Source: Nostoc parmelioides FACHB-3921 (GTDB taxonomy: Bacteria > Cyanobacteriota > Cyanobacteriia > Cyanobacteriales > Nostocaceae). Taken from it: DNA of 64,000 nucleotides. Under the pieces are notes generated by a model, which worked only from the letters and a program-made list of their open reading frames with translations, did not search any database and was not told where the DNA came from. The DNA lies in NCBI RefSeq assembly GCF_014696625.1, contig NZ_JACJQL010000002.1:248001-312000 (forward strand). Direction: 5' to 3'. Shown in pieces: positions 52,550 through 62,250 of the stretch. The translations under genes were made by a program, and so were the position numbers. Every line of letters starts with the position of its first letter. Positions within the stretch are counted from its first letter, which is position 1.

Positions 52550-54052
52550 CTAACGGCAAGATTTGCGATCGCTATCATGTTCTGGATACTGCCAAGAATA
52601 AGCAAAATGGCTCACACCCTTGAGTTTAGATGCAAATGGTCGTAGCGCCTGCATTTGTACTTCTAGGGGAGGACGATTACTGACTGATTCTCCCCAGTTC
52701 CCCGCTAACGCCGGAATAATTTTTGTCCCTGGTTGAGCCATGCTTAAGACTCGCTGTACTTGCTCCACAATACAATTGACATTGCCGCAGGTAGCATAAG
52801 ACATGGGATGCCATTGTAAGAAATTAGGGAATTTATCCCAAGGTTGCAAGCGAGAATCGTAACCTTGTCCTACTGTTTGATTGCCATCAGGAAAGAAAAC
52901 CACACCAGTAGGAATATTGATTTGTTTGGCTGGGTGGGTAGCTAAAGAGACAAAATCTATAATACCCTGCATGGAATGAGCGATCGCCAATAGCCACAAA
53001 TCCATTTGTAAAATTGGTTGTCTAGCTGTGGGTGTCATTAATGACTTCTGCTGTGGTGGTACAATGCGACCTTGCCACATAGGTTCACCCTCTTGAGGAT
53101 AAAGTTGATCAACATCGTTGATATCTGCTGGGGTGACATAACCTTGGCTCAAAAAGCGGCGGATTAACTCCAACCCCTTCTTATTCTGGGCGCGACGAAA
53201 TAAAGCTGCTTGGGTGGCCTCCGTATACAACCACAAATCTGCAACTTTAGTGGCGATAGAATTACTACCTGCTTGTCGTGGGTAACGCACATAGTCAAAT
53301 AACAAACCATCTGGACGACGGCGGACTATTTCTTGCACCATGCGATAGTAGTCGCGTTTGGCTTGTTCGTTGTATGGGTCGATGAAGACTTGAGACCCAT
53401 TATCGACGACGTATAAACTAGTTTGACCTTTACCATTGCGAGCGATCGCACCTTCCCTATCTCGCCGCAGTGCATAATTATAACCAAAATTATTCGTATA
53501 CAACCAACCGTAGACTTTTAAACCCCGTTGTCGCCCTTTTTGAATTGCTGTAGCTAGTAAATCAACTTTTTCTGCGCCTTTTGTGCGAATCACAGACGGC
53601 CAAACTGTCGGGTTAGCAGATGCAGGTAACAATACTCGTCCATCGTAGAATACCTCTAGATAAACTTCGTTATAGCCACGATTAACCATCCGATCCATGA
53701 TTTGGTCTATAGCCCCTGGTTTCATATCGCAAGGATATAAACGTAACCACATAGCTTGGATGTTCGGCCATGTGCGACTACGACATTTTTGTAATTCCTG
53801 AGCCTGTTGTTTGATTAGTCCCTGATAGCGTTTTCGGGCATCTTGATTGCCTTTGAGCGCCGATAAACGGAGCTTTTCTTTTGTTTGTGTTGCTGTTGGT
53901 GATATCTGGCAAAATTCTGTTACCTGCGCCTGGACTGGTTCTATCCCCAAATAGGGAAGCAAAAGGCTACTACTGAAAATTGCTGTTACTAGCTGTCGGC
54001 AAAGTAATCTTAGTTTCGCATGACTCAAGGGACGGTTAGACATATTGGACAT
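52550..54052 (-). CDS. GHL10-like glycosyl hydrolase family protein
   Basis: A 500-residue secreted or lipid-anchored protein. A signal peptide-like segment (about 18-38) precedes a glycoside hydrolase-like GHL10/DUF4015-type TIM barrel: IDQIMDRMVNRGYNEVYLEVFYDGRVLLP, IQKGRQRGLKVYGWLYTNNFGYNYALR and RRRPDGLLFDYVRYPR. Cyanobacteria carry several such proteins that may trim envelope polysaccharide. I use the ATG at 54052; a TTG one codon earlier is equivalent. The C-terminus ends SRSC-like in a Cys-rich short tail. Confidence 0.82.
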   Translation of the reverse strand: MSNMSNRPLSHAKLRLLCRQLVTAIFSSSLLLPYLGIEPVQAQVTEFCQISPTATQTKEKLRLSALKGNQDARKRYQGLIKQQAQELQKCRSRTWPNIQAMWLRLYPCDMKPGAIDQIMDRMVNRGYNEVYLEVFYDGRVLLPASANPTVWPSVIRTKGAEKVDLLATAIQKGRQRGLKVYGWLYTNNFGYNYALRRDREGAIARNGKGQTSLYVVDNGSQVFIDPYNEQAKRDYYRMVQEIVRRRPDGLLFDYVRYPRQAGSNSIATKVADLWLYTEATQAALFRRAQNKKGLELIRRFLSQGYVTPADINDVDQLYPQEGEPMWQGRIVPPQQKSLMTPTARQPILQMDLWLLAIAHSMQGIIDFVSLATHPAKQINIPTGVVFFPDGNQTVGQGYDSRLQPWDKFPNFLQWHPMSYATCGNVNCIVEQVQRVLSMAQPGTKIIPALAGNWGESVSNRPPLEVQMQALRPFASKLKGVSHFAYSWQYPEHDSDRKSCR

Positions 54053-54350
54053 CAAAAGGACAAATCAAACTTCATCCCAATTTACGTAAATAGGATGAAT
54101 ATGTATCAAATTTTATGCGCCAAAAAAAAATTTCGCCGCTTGAATACTAAAACCTATGTTTATGTAATCAAATGTTGTATTCTGTAAAATTATTAAAACT
54201 ATGGAACCAATAACATCCTACTTACGGGATATTTGTTGGCTTAATCAGCAATAAATATCGTCAATATTTTAGAAATTTGGAATTTTTAATTGTTCTAGTC
54301 AAGAGCCGCTAGTTTTGACTCTTGACTGTGCAAACTAAGATAGTGGATAG

Positions 54351-54746
54351 TTAAGCACCCCGTTTTAGTGCTGATTCTACCTGCTTGAACTCCTGCTCTA
54401 AACGACTCTTGAGCTTTTGGGGTACAGGCCGATTCGGATAAGAACTGTAGTGTCCAGCTAGGGAGTTGAGAGCTGTTCGCATAGTTGTAAAGGAATTCAG
54501 ACCAGAAACAGAGTTAACCCTTTGATAGCGAGCAGAAAAATCATTTATTTTTTGCCGAGCCTCTGCTTGGAGTGCAGCTTTGTCTGGTGAATCTTCTGTT
54601 ATCTCTAGAGCTTGTCTCAACGTGTTGACAACAGCCAAAGTATCTTGGCGATAATCACCTGTTAAACTATCTGGACTACCACAGCCTACTAGACCAATAG
54701 CTACAACTAGGACAAGGGCAAGCAGACGTGACCAATAGCGCTTCAT
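54351..54746 (-). CDS. psb27: Photosystem II lipoprotein Psb27
   Basis: A 131-residue lipoprotein. I start at the ATG giving MKRYWSRLLALVLVVAIGLVGC; the lipid-bearing Cys is residue 22. The mature protein is a four-helix bundle (DYRQDTLAVVNTLRQAL, then ALQAEARQKINDFSARY), which binds CP43 on the lumenal side during photosystem II assembly and repair. The longer frame upstream (MIPRYQSKIG) is not needed. Length is normal. Confidence 0.95.
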   Translation of the reverse strand: MKRYWSRLLALVLVVAIGLVGCGSPDSLTGDYRQDTLAVVNTLRQALEITEDSPDKAALQAEARQKINDFSARYQRVNSVSGLNSFTTMRTALNSLAGHYSSYPNRPVPQKLKSRLEQEFKQVESALKRGA

Positions 54747-55143
54747 AAGCATTATGTAAAAGAATACGTAAATCAACGTCCATCCTATCTTGGATTGGTA
54801 TCTTGGGATCAAGCTCGTGATGAGTGCCGTTAGCGTAGGAAAGCATTAGCACCTGCTAAATTACGCCTACAGCCAGCTAAAAATAATACTAATTTTCCCT
54901 AATTTTTGTAACATCCGGATAAGTATAGCCGTAGCCAGATAGATTAGGACATCAAGCTAATATCAAACGCTGACAACACAAGACTTTCAAGTCTGTCAAC
55001 CGTCAACCGTCAACCGTCAACAGCTATATATAGGCTGACGACCGTCCCTAACAAAATCTTACTTATATTCTTTTATCAAACTGATATAAAGTTAAATATT
55101 TTTACGGGCAGACTACTTTATAGAAAAGAAAACTAGAACTATC
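54747..55143. other. psb27 upstream region
   Basis: About 400 bp. The upper half is psb27's promoter side; the middle carries the third dispersed element (54924-55028), whose right part has CAACCGT heptads. No other gene. Confidence 0.5.
54924..55028 (+). repeat. Dispersed repeat element, copy 3 of 3 (MITE-like)
   Basis: A 105-bp copy of the TATAGCC...AGCTATA element, here with CAACCGT heptads instead of CAACAGT. It lies between the 5' ends of psb27 and the gene at 55144. Confidence 0.75.
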
Positions 55144-55929
55144 ATGATACTATATCGTCAATCTCTTCTTGCTCCTTGTGTAGTCTGCTTATGTGCTTTA
55201 ACCATTAGCTGGATACAATCTCCTCGATTACAAAAGTTCTTGAAAAATCAACAAGACATCTCTCTAGCAACGCTGGAAACAGATATTCAAGCAGAGAAAC
55301 TGAGACTCAATTTACTCAAAAAAACACCCAGCTTTGGCTACGATAACTTATTGGCTAATTGGGTATATTTAAATTTTTTACAATACTTTGGTGATGAAGA
55401 AATCAGGGCTAAAACAGGTTACAGCCTCAGTCCAGAATATTTTGAAGTAATTATAGAACGTGACCCAAGATTTTTAGACGTTTATATTAGCCTTTCCACT
55501 AGTATTTCTCTTTATGCGGCTATGCCAGAACGCTCTATTGCATTGATGGAAAAAGGCTTAAAGTCCTTAAAACCTCAGCTTCCTGAAAAGTCATATCATG
55601 TATGGCGCTTTAAAGGAATTGATGAGTTACTTTTTCTAGGAAACGCTAAAGCTGCTCAACAGTCTTTTGCTACCGCCGCAAGTTGGGCTAGTAACTATAC
55701 AGATGAAGACAGCAAATATGTAGCCCTTACATCTTTGAGAACAGCTAATTTTCTGAAACAAAATCCTAATAGTAAATATGCACAAATTTCTACTTGGGCA
55801 ATGATATTAAATAATCAAGTAGATGATATAACGCGTAAAAGAGCGATTAGTGAAATCGAAAAATTGGGAGGAAAGTTTATTATTAGTCCTGAAGGGGTCG
55901 GTAGTATTATGTTTCCACCAAAAGATTAG
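55144..55929 (+). CDS. Helical-repeat membrane-anchored protein (hypothetical)
   Basis: A 261-residue protein with an N-terminal helix (LLAPCVVCLCALTISW, about residues 8-23) and a long all-helical body with TPR-like spacing (for example ALMEKGLKSLKPQLPEKSYHVWRFKGIDELLFLGNAKAAQQSF). Conserved-looking in cyanobacteria but not known to me in function. The ATG lies after GAACTATC and lacks a strong ribosome-binding site. A heptad tract follows. Confidence 0.65.
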   Translation: MILYRQSLLAPCVVCLCALTISWIQSPRLQKFLKNQQDISLATLETDIQAEKLRLNLLKKTPSFGYDNLLANWVYLNFLQYFGDEEIRAKTGYSLSPEYFEVIIERDPRFLDVYISLSTSISLYAAMPERSIALMEKGLKSLKPQLPEKSYHVWRFKGIDELLFLGNAKAAQQSFATAASWASNYTDEDSKYVALTSLRTANFLKQNPNSKYAQISTWAMILNNQVDDITRKRAISEIEKLGGKFIISPEGVGSIMFPPKD

Positions 55930-55933
55930 TCAG

Positions 55934-55953
55934 AGACGCGATTAATCGCGTCT
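55934..55953. repeat. 20-bp perfect palindrome, copy 3 of 3
   Basis: AGACGCGATTAATCGCGTCT, identical to 17802-17821 and 39811-39830. Confidence 0.85.
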
Positions 55954-55962
55954 GTACAGTTG

Positions 55963-56117
55963 TCAATAGTCAATAGTCAATAGTCAATAGTCAATAGTCA
56001 ATAGTAATTCTTCTTTGCTTCCCCTGCTCCCCTGCTTCCCCTGCTTCCCCTGCTCCCCCTGCTCCCCCTGCTTCCCCTGCTCCCCTGCTTCCTCAATCCC
56101 CAATCCCCAATCCCCAA
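55963..56117 (+). repeat. Composite tandem-repeat tract before the PabC-like gene
   Basis: Six TCAATAG heptads (55963-56004), then eight or nine CTTCCCCTG/CTCCCCTG units (about 56017-56091), then three CCCCAAT-type units up to the base before the ATG at 56119. No room remains for a normal ribosome-binding site. Confidence 0.85.
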
Positions 56118-56118
56118 G

Positions 56119-56910
56119 ATGTTCTGGTACAACGGTAAGCTAATTAATTCCCAAACCTTGGAGTTAGATATTTATGATCCTGGGTTACTTTATGGGGCAA
56201 CTATTTTTACAACACTGCGAGTTTATGGACATTCTCTAGACAGTAGTTTAACTAATTGGCAGGCACACTGCGATCGCCTCCACACCTCTATCCAATCTTT
56301 TGCTTGGGAAAAACCAGACTGGAATCGTATCCGCCAAGGTGCAGAAATACTTTTAACAAACTTCCCCGTTCTCAGAATCACCATCTTTCCTGATGGTAGG
56401 GAATGGATAATTGGCAGGTATTTACCCCAAAATTTATTAGAAATCCAAAAGCATGGCGTATCTTGCACCATTGCCGAACCGGAACTATATCGTAGTTTGC
56501 CTTCTCATAAAACTGGTAACTATCTGAGTGCGTGGATGGCTAAAATCCGTGCAGCAAAGTTAGACTCGCAAGAAGCAATTTTAGTGAATACCGTCGGAAA
56601 TTGGCTAGAAACCACCACAGGCAACCTTTGGGGATGGCAAAATGGGAGTTGGTGGACACCACCTTTAACAGAGGTAATTTTACCGGGGATTGGACGACAG
56701 CAGCTAATCTACTGGCTACAAACTCATCAACAAACGGTGCGGGAGGAACCTTGGACATCTGAGCTAGTCAACGGTTTTGAAGCGATCGCCTACACTAATA
56801 GTGTGGTGGAAGTTATTCCCATACATACCGTTTACCAGCCCACAGAATCGTTACAATATGATCCCTACCATCCACGCTTGCAAAAACTTAGGGAACTATT
56901 CTTAGCATGA
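56119..56910 (+). CDS. pabC: Aminodeoxychorismate lyase-like class IV aminotransferase
   Basis: A 263-residue PLP enzyme of fold type IV, most like 4-amino-4-deoxychorismate lyase (folate synthesis, makes p-aminobenzoate). The PLP Lys is in SHKTGNYLSAWMAK (about residue 139), ILVNTVGNWLETTTGNLW (about 152-170) is the family signature and EAIAYTNSVVEVIPI the C-terminal one. The start ATG immediately follows tandem heptads with no ribosome-binding site. A branched-chain or D-amino-acid aminotransferase is the alternative. Confidence 0.8.
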   Translation: MFWYNGKLINSQTLELDIYDPGLLYGATIFTTLRVYGHSLDSSLTNWQAHCDRLHTSIQSFAWEKPDWNRIRQGAEILLTNFPVLRITIFPDGREWIIGRYLPQNLLEIQKHGVSCTIAEPELYRSLPSHKTGNYLSAWMAKIRAAKLDSQEAILVNTVGNWLETTTGNLWGWQNGSWWTPPLTEVILPGIGRQQLIYWLQTHQQTVREEPWTSELVNGFEAIAYTNSVVEVIPIHTVYQPTESLQYDPYHPRLQKLRELFLA

Positions 56911-56997
56911 CAGATGTATCATTTTGGTATACGTTAAGATAAGTTAACATAATTCTAATAATGCCCTACGCACAAAAATACGGGAGGATAAACCTCG

Positions 56998-58839
56998 GTG
57001 AATAAAAGATGGAGAAATGCGGGGCTGTACGCGCTGCTATTTATTGTTGTAATTGCGCTTGGCACAGCTTTTTTTGAAAAACAACCCCAAAGTCGGGAAT
57101 CATGGCGCTATAGCCAGTTTATTCAAGAAGTTGAAAAAGGCAGAGTAGAAAGAGTTAGTTTGAGTGCAGACCGTTCCACGGCACTAGTTACACCCAAATA
57201 TGACCCTAGTAAAAAACTTGTTACTTTAGTCAACGATCCAGAATTAATTAATACTCTGACTGCAAGAGGCGTTGATATTACTGTTTTGCCACAAACCGAT
57301 GAAGGATTTTGGTTTAAGGCTTTAAGCAGCTTATTTTTCCCTGTATTGCTTCTGGTGGGCTTATTCTTCTTACTCCGTCGCGCTCAAAGTGGCCCTGGTA
57401 GCCAAGCCATGAATTTTGGCAAATCCAAAGCCAGAGTGCAGATGGAGCCACAAACCCAAGTTACCTTTGGTGATGTTGCGGGGATTGACCAAGCAAAATT
57501 AGAACTAAACGAAGTCGTAGACTTTCTTAAAAATGCCGATCGCTTCACTGCTGTCGGTGCGAAAATTCCTAAAGGTGTTTTGTTAGTAGGGCCTCCAGGT
57601 ACAGGTAAAACCCTCCTAGCTCGTGCAGTAGCCGGGGAAGCAGGCGTACCTTTCTTCTCCATCTCTGGTTCTGAGTTTGTGGAAATGTTCGTTGGTGTGG
57701 GTGCGTCCCGCGTCCGCGATTTATTTGAACAAGCTAAGTCCAACGCTCCTTGTATCGTCTTCATCGATGAAATCGACGCTGTTGGTCGTCAACGGGGTGC
57801 TGGTTTAGGCGGTGGTAACGATGAACGGGAACAAACCCTCAACCAGTTACTCACCGAAATGGATGGTTTTGAAGGTAACACTGGCATCATTATTATCGCT
57901 GCTACCAACCGTCCCGACGTACTCGATGCCGCCTTGTTGCGTCCTGGTCGCTTTGACCGTCAAGTCGTTGTTGACCGTCCCGACTACGGCGGACGTAGCG
58001 AAATTCTCAAAGTTCACGCCCGTGGTAAAACCTTGGCTAAGGATGTGGACTTGGATAAAATCGCTCGTCGTACCCCCGGATTTACCGGTGCAGATTTATC
58101 CAACCTGCTAAACGAAGCCGCAATTTTAGCAGCACGGCGCAACCTGACCGAAATTTCGATGGACGAAATCAACGACGCAATTGACCGCGTGTTGGCTGGG
58201 CCAGAGAAGAAAGACCGCGTCATGAGCGAAAAACGCAAAGTTTTGGTAGCTTATCACGAAGCTGGTCACGCTTTAGTTGGTGCATTGATGCCCGACTATG
58301 ACCCAGTACAAAAAATCAGCATTATTCCTCGTGGACGTGCCGGTGGTTTGACTTGGTTCACCCCCAGCGAAGACCGCATGGATACAGGTTTATACAGCCG
58401 TGCTTATCTGGAAAACCAGATGGCTGTAGCTTTGGGCGGTCGGATTGCTGAAGAAATCATCTTTGGTGACGAAGAAGTTACCACAGGTGCTTCCAACGAC
58501 TTACAACAAGTAGCCCGTGTTGCCCGTCAGATGATTACCCGATTTGGCATGAGCGATAAACTCGGCCCTGTCGCCCTCGGTCGTCAGCAAGGCAATATGT
58601 TCCTCGGTCGTGACATCATGTCTGAGCGTGACTTCTCGGAAGAGACTGCTGCTGCTATTGATGAAGAAGTTCACAAACTAGTAGAAACAGCATACACCCG
58701 TGCTAAAGATGTGTTGGTAAATAACCGTCACATCCTCGACCAAATCGCGCAAATGCTGGTTGATAAAGAAACAGTAGATGCCGATGAGTTACAAGAAATT
58801 TTGGCAAATAACGATGTAAAAACAGCCGCGTTTGCCTAA
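56998..58839 (+). CDS. ftsH: ATP-dependent zinc metalloprotease FtsH
   Basis: A 613-residue membrane protease of the FtsH family. Two N-terminal helices (about 9-25 and 108-128), an AAA module with Walker A GPPGTGKT (about residues 199-206) and Walker [15 protein letters not shown] motif RPGRFDRQ, then the zinc motif HEAGH (about 420-424). It extracts and degrades membrane proteins, in cyanobacteria notably damaged D1 in photosystem II repair. GTG start with GGGAGG ten bases upstream. Ends at a strong terminator. Confidence 0.97.
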   Translation: MNKRWRNAGLYALLFIVVIALGTAFFEKQPQSRESWRYSQFIQEVEKGRVERVSLSADRSTALVTPKYDPSKKLVTLVNDPELINTLTARGVDITVLPQTDEGFWFKALSSLFFPVLLLVGLFFLLRRAQSGPGSQAMNFGKSKARVQMEPQTQVTFGDVAGIDQAKLELNEVVDFLKNADRFTAVGAKIPKGVLLVGPPGTGKTLLARAVAGEAGVPFFSISGSEFVEMFVGVGASRVRDLFEQAKSNAPCIVFIDEIDAVGRQRGAGLGGGNDEREQTLNQLLTEMDGFEGNTGIIIIAATNRPDVLDAALLRPGRFDRQVVVDRPDYGGRSEILKVHARGKTLAKDVDLDKIARRTPGFTGADLSNLLNEAAILAARRNLTEISMDEINDAIDRVLAGPEKKDRVMSEKRKVLVAYHEAGHALVGALMPDYDPVQKISIIPRGRAGGLTWFTPSEDRMDTGLYSRAYLENQMAVALGGRIAEEIIFGDEEVTTGASNDLQQVARVARQMITRFGMSDKLGPVALGRQQGNMFLGRDIMSERDFSEETAAAIDEEVHKLVETAYTRAKDVLVNNRHILDQIAQMLVDKETVDADELQEILANNDVKTAAFA

Positions 58840-58865
58840 TTTCTGTTGTTGATTCAAAGCCAAAA

Positions 58866-58900
58866 AAAGGTAACTCTGAAAACTCAGAGTTACCTTTTTT
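58866..58900 (+). terminator. Rho-independent terminator after ftsH
   Basis: AAAGGTAACTCTGA (58866-58879) pairs perfectly with 58884-58897 around AAAC, followed by T6. Confidence 0.93.
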
Positions 58901-58950
58901 ATAAGTGAATTTTTTCATACCAGTTCTACCTGTGAAGCACTCCAAGCTGA

Positions 58951-59169
58951 TTAAACCTTAGAAGTTGGCTTCAAAAATAGCCAGGCGACGAAGAATGTAG
59001 CAGCCGTAAAAAGTTGCGTTAAATCTAATGCAGATAGATAGCCATCAGCAAAGGAAGCAATACTGCGGTCAGTAATGCCAAATACCCAAGAGGAAAGGCC
59101 AAACAGCCAGATTCCATTCTTGAGGTTACCTACAAATTCTTTAGAGTCGGACTGTTGCTGGTCTTTCAT
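58951..59169 (-). CDS. Small membrane protein (72 aa)
   Basis: A 72-residue protein with two hydrophobic segments (GIWLFGLSSWVFGITD, LFTAATFFVAWLFL) and polar ends. ATG with GGGGAAT just upstream. Conserved-looking but of unknown function; a component of a membrane complex is possible. Convergent with ftsH. Confidence 0.6.
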   Translation of the reverse strand: MKDQQQSDSKEFVGNLKNGIWLFGLSSWVFGITDRSIASFADGYLSALDLTQLFTAATFFVAWLFLKPTSKV

Positions 59170-59549
59170 ATTCCCCTATTGTGAGTACAGTTTGTGACTG
59201 TTGACAAAAATGCTGCTGTGTACAGGTTCTTTTAGGTGATACACTTATATTAATAAATATTTCACAAACTTGACAGCACTACTAAAACGTACATCTGATT
59301 ATCTTGACATTCAGCCTTTAGTTCTGTTGTTTTGAATTGCCTGTTGGACTGAAGCTTCACAACTTATGGATGTTATTGGTTTATCAAAAAAATATATTTG
59401 ACTAGTTAAAAACTGATTTGTATGTAAACGCTTTCTATCCACAGCTAGATGTTTTTACTGTGGGAGTACAAAATTTATATCTCATAGCTTCTCCAAGCTG
59501 AGGCTTTAGATACTATCCGCCCGTTGAGAAAAATAAGTGTAATAAAACA
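59170..59549. other. Intergenic region upstream of uvsE
   Basis: 380 bp, AT-rich. Contains GTGAGTACAGTTTGTGAC near 59178 and GAGTACAAAATTT near 59465, each with an AGTAC half-site; neither makes a full cyanobacterial LexA box by eye. Confidence 0.4.
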
Positions 59550-60518
59550 GTGGTAACAATAGATAATTCAATGACTGCAACCCAGTTAAACAATCTGCCT
59601 CAAACGGCGCAGCTAGGAAAAAACGCTCAACCAGAGTTAGGACTGGTTTGCATTACATTTGATAAAAAAGTGCGCTTTCGGACGATGACGCGCACTCGTT
59701 ATTTACAACTTTCTCTCGCTCAACGTGAAAGCAGCTTAAGAGAAATATATCTGCATAACTTGCAGCGCTTACATGATGCCCTAACATTTTGTCAGGAAAA
59801 TAATCTTCGCCTGTATCGCATTTCCTCAGCTTTATTTCCCCTCAGCGATATGGAAGATCAAATCGGGGCAAATATATTAGAGGAAATCAATGCTGATTTA
59901 GGTCAGATTGGTGAGCGATCGCAAGCTCTCAATATCAGAATGGTACTACACCCAGATCAATATGTAGTCCTCAGTTCCGACTCTCCCGAAATCGTCCAAA
60001 CTAGTATCAAAATCTTAGAACGACACGCCCGTACTTTCGACTTACTAGGCTTACCTCGTTCTCCTTGGTCATTAATGAACATTCACGGCGGTAAATCTCA
60101 ACGTAGTGAACAACTAATCAAAGTCATCTCCAACCTGCCAGAAAACATCAAAAACCGTTTGACATTAGAAAACGACGAATACGCTTACAGCGCCGAAGAA
60201 ATCTTCAACGTGTGCCAAAAAGCACAAATACCAATGGTCTTCGATGCCCATCATCATATTTGCCACGAAAACCTAGATAGCTACGACCATCCCAGCGTCG
60301 CCGCCATGTTGTCCGCCGCCAGAGAAACCTGGACAAACCCAGAATGGCAACTAGTCCATATTTCCAACGGCGAACAAGCTTTCAACGATCGCAAACACAG
60401 CAACCTCATCACCAATATGCCCAACATCTATAGACAAGTCCCGTGGATAGAAGTCGAAGCCAAACACAAAGAAGTAGCGATCGCCCACTTGCGCTCATGG
60501 TGGCTTATGGGAGAATAG
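59550..60518 (+). CDS. uvsE: UV damage endonuclease (UvsE/UVDE)
   Basis: A 322-residue TIM-barrel nuclease that nicks DNA 5' to UV photoproducts. Characteristic parts: LGLVCITFDKKVRFRTMT near the start, RMVLHPDQYVVLSS (about 130-143), SPWSLMNIHGGK, LTLENDEYAYSAEEI (about 200-214) and VFDAHHHICHE (about 229-239), which hold the metal ligands. GTG start; an ATG seven codons later (MTATQLNNLPQ) is an equal candidate. 59 bp upstream of the Hsp70-like gene, possibly one transcript. Confidence 0.93.
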   Translation: MVTIDNSMTATQLNNLPQTAQLGKNAQPELGLVCITFDKKVRFRTMTRTRYLQLSLAQRESSLREIYLHNLQRLHDALTFCQENNLRLYRISSALFPLSDMEDQIGANILEEINADLGQIGERSQALNIRMVLHPDQYVVLSSDSPEIVQTSIKILERHARTFDLLGLPRSPWSLMNIHGGKSQRSEQLIKVISNLPENIKNRLTLENDEYAYSAEEIFNVCQKAQIPMVFDAHHHICHENLDSYDHPSVAAMLSAARETWTNPEWQLVHISNGEQAFNDRKHSNLITNMPNIYRQVPWIEVEAKHKEVAIAHLRSWWLMGE

Positions 60519-60577
60519 TTCTTTGATATAAAAGCACTTTGTGATTTTGCGCCTTTGCGCGAACATAATAAAAGAAT

Positions 60578-62176
60578 ATGGCGATCGCGATTGACTTTGG
60601 TACAAGTAACACCGTAATTGCTCGTTGGAACCCTGTCACCCAACAACCAGAAACCATCACCTTACCTGGCTTATCCATCCAGCAAAGCCTCAATCCCCCA
60701 CTCATTCCCAGCTTGGTTTATGTAGAAGATGCCAACCAAAGTAAAATCTTAGTAGGGCAACAAGTACGCGATCGCGGTCTTGACCTCAAAGGTGATACCC
60801 GATTCTTTCGCAGCTTCAAAAGAGGAATTGGGGCAGATATCCAAGGCTTTTTACCAGAACTAGACGGGCAAATTGTCACCTTTGAACAAGTCGGACAATG
60901 GTTCCTCACCGAAGTTATTCAACAACTAGCACCCCTAGAAGGCGGTTTAGATTCCCTAGTATTAACAGTACCTGTAGATAGCTTTGAAGCTTATCGTTAT
61001 TGGTTAGGTCAAGTCTGCCAAGCCCTACCTGTGGAACAAGTGCGGATGTTAGATGAACCCACAGCCGCCGCCTTGGGTTATGGTTTAGCAGACCAAGAAA
61101 TTCTCTTAGTAGTTGACTTTGGTGGCGGTACATTAGATTTATCCCTCGTCCAGTTAAATAAAAGCGCCCAAACAAATACTAAACCTGTAGGATTCTTACT
61201 CAAATGGGGTAATAAATCCCTAGCAGAAGAATCTAAACAAAAAACCAAAACTGCCCGTGTATTGGCGAAAGCCGGGCAGAATTTAGGGGGTACAGATATT
61301 GATAATTGGTTAGTAGATTACTTTGCTAAAACTCAAGGATTGGCGGTAAGTCCTTTAACAACGCGACTAGCAGAAAGGATAAAAATTCAACTATCAACCC
61401 AAAACCAAGCCAGCGAAGTTTATTTTGATGATGAAAAGTTTGAAAGTTACGAATTGGAATTAAATCGGGATACTCTAGAAAGCATCCTCAAAGAACACAG
61501 TTTTTTTGAGCAGCTAGATGATGCGATGACTAATTTATTACAGCAAGCACGCCGCCAAGGAATAGAACTAGCAGATATTAACGCAGTATTATTAGTTGGC
61601 GGTACAGTGCAACTACCCGCAGTGCAGACATGGGTAAAACAATATTTTCAGCCAGATAAAATCCGTTGCGAAAAACCATTTGAGGCGATCGCTCAAGGTG
61701 CATTGCAACTATCTCAAGGCGTAGAAATCAAAGATTTTCTCTATCATAGCTACGGTGTGCGCTATTGGGATCGTCGCAATCAACGCCACAGTTGGCATTC
61801 AATTATTAAGGCTGGGCAAGGCTACCCCATGACTCAGCCAGTAGAATTGGTTTTAGGCGCTTCTTTGGAGAATCAACCAAGTATTGAATTAATCTTGGGT
61901 GAGTTAGGTACAGAGACGGGGGGAACAGAAGTATATTTTGATGGCGATCGCTTAATTACCCGCCGCCTAGATACCGGTGTCACCAGTGTTAAACCCCTCA
62001 ACGATAAAGAAGGTGCAAGAACTATAGCCCAACTCACACCACCAGGATTTCCGGGGAGCGATCGTATTAAAATACTATTTCAAGTTGATGAACAGCGCTT
62101 TTTACGCATCACCGTTGAAGATTTATTGACTAATGATACTTTGCTAGAAAATCAATTGGTGGCACAGTTGAGTTAA
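60578..62176 (+). CDS. Hsp70-family (DnaK-like) ATPase
   Basis: A 532-residue protein. The ATPase domain is complete: MAIAIDFGTSNTVIARWN (phosphate 1), LDEPTAAALGYG (about 158-169), LLVVDFGGGTLDLSLVQL (phosphate 2) and LLVGGTVQLPAVQTWVKQYF (adenosine). After about residue 400 the sequence is unlike a DnaK substrate-binding domain: no lid helices, a shorter beta region with LGASLENQPSIELILGELGTETGGTEVYF. Found in many filamentous cyanobacteria as a non-DnaJ-linked Hsp70. Client unknown. Confidence 0.85.
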   Translation: MAIAIDFGTSNTVIARWNPVTQQPETITLPGLSIQQSLNPPLIPSLVYVEDANQSKILVGQQVRDRGLDLKGDTRFFRSFKRGIGADIQGFLPELDGQIVTFEQVGQWFLTEVIQQLAPLEGGLDSLVLTVPVDSFEAYRYWLGQVCQALPVEQVRMLDEPTAAALGYGLADQEILLVVDFGGGTLDLSLVQLNKSAQTNTKPVGFLLKWGNKSLAEESKQKTKTARVLAKAGQNLGGTDIDNWLVDYFAKTQGLAVSPLTTRLAERIKIQLSTQNQASEVYFDDEKFESYELELNRDTLESILKEHSFFEQLDDAMTNLLQQARRQGIELADINAVLLVGGTVQLPAVQTWVKQYFQPDKIRCEKPFEAIAQGALQLSQGVEIKDFLYHSYGVRYWDRRNQRHSWHSIIKAGQGYPMTQPVELVLGASLENQPSIELILGELGTETGGTEVYFDGDRLITRRLDTGVTSVKPLNDKEGARTIAQLTPPGFPGSDRIKILFQVDEQRFLRITVEDLLTNDTLLENQLVAQLS

Positions 62177-62250
62177 ATTAGTTTGGGGTGGAGGCGATCG
62201 TTCTTTAGGGTGAGGGGGTGCAACCCTAACTCACCACTCACCTGAGCTAA

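Noticed and set aside
59170..59475. LexA box upstream of uvsE
   Set aside because: Only single AGTAC half-sites were found; no second half at the right spacing.
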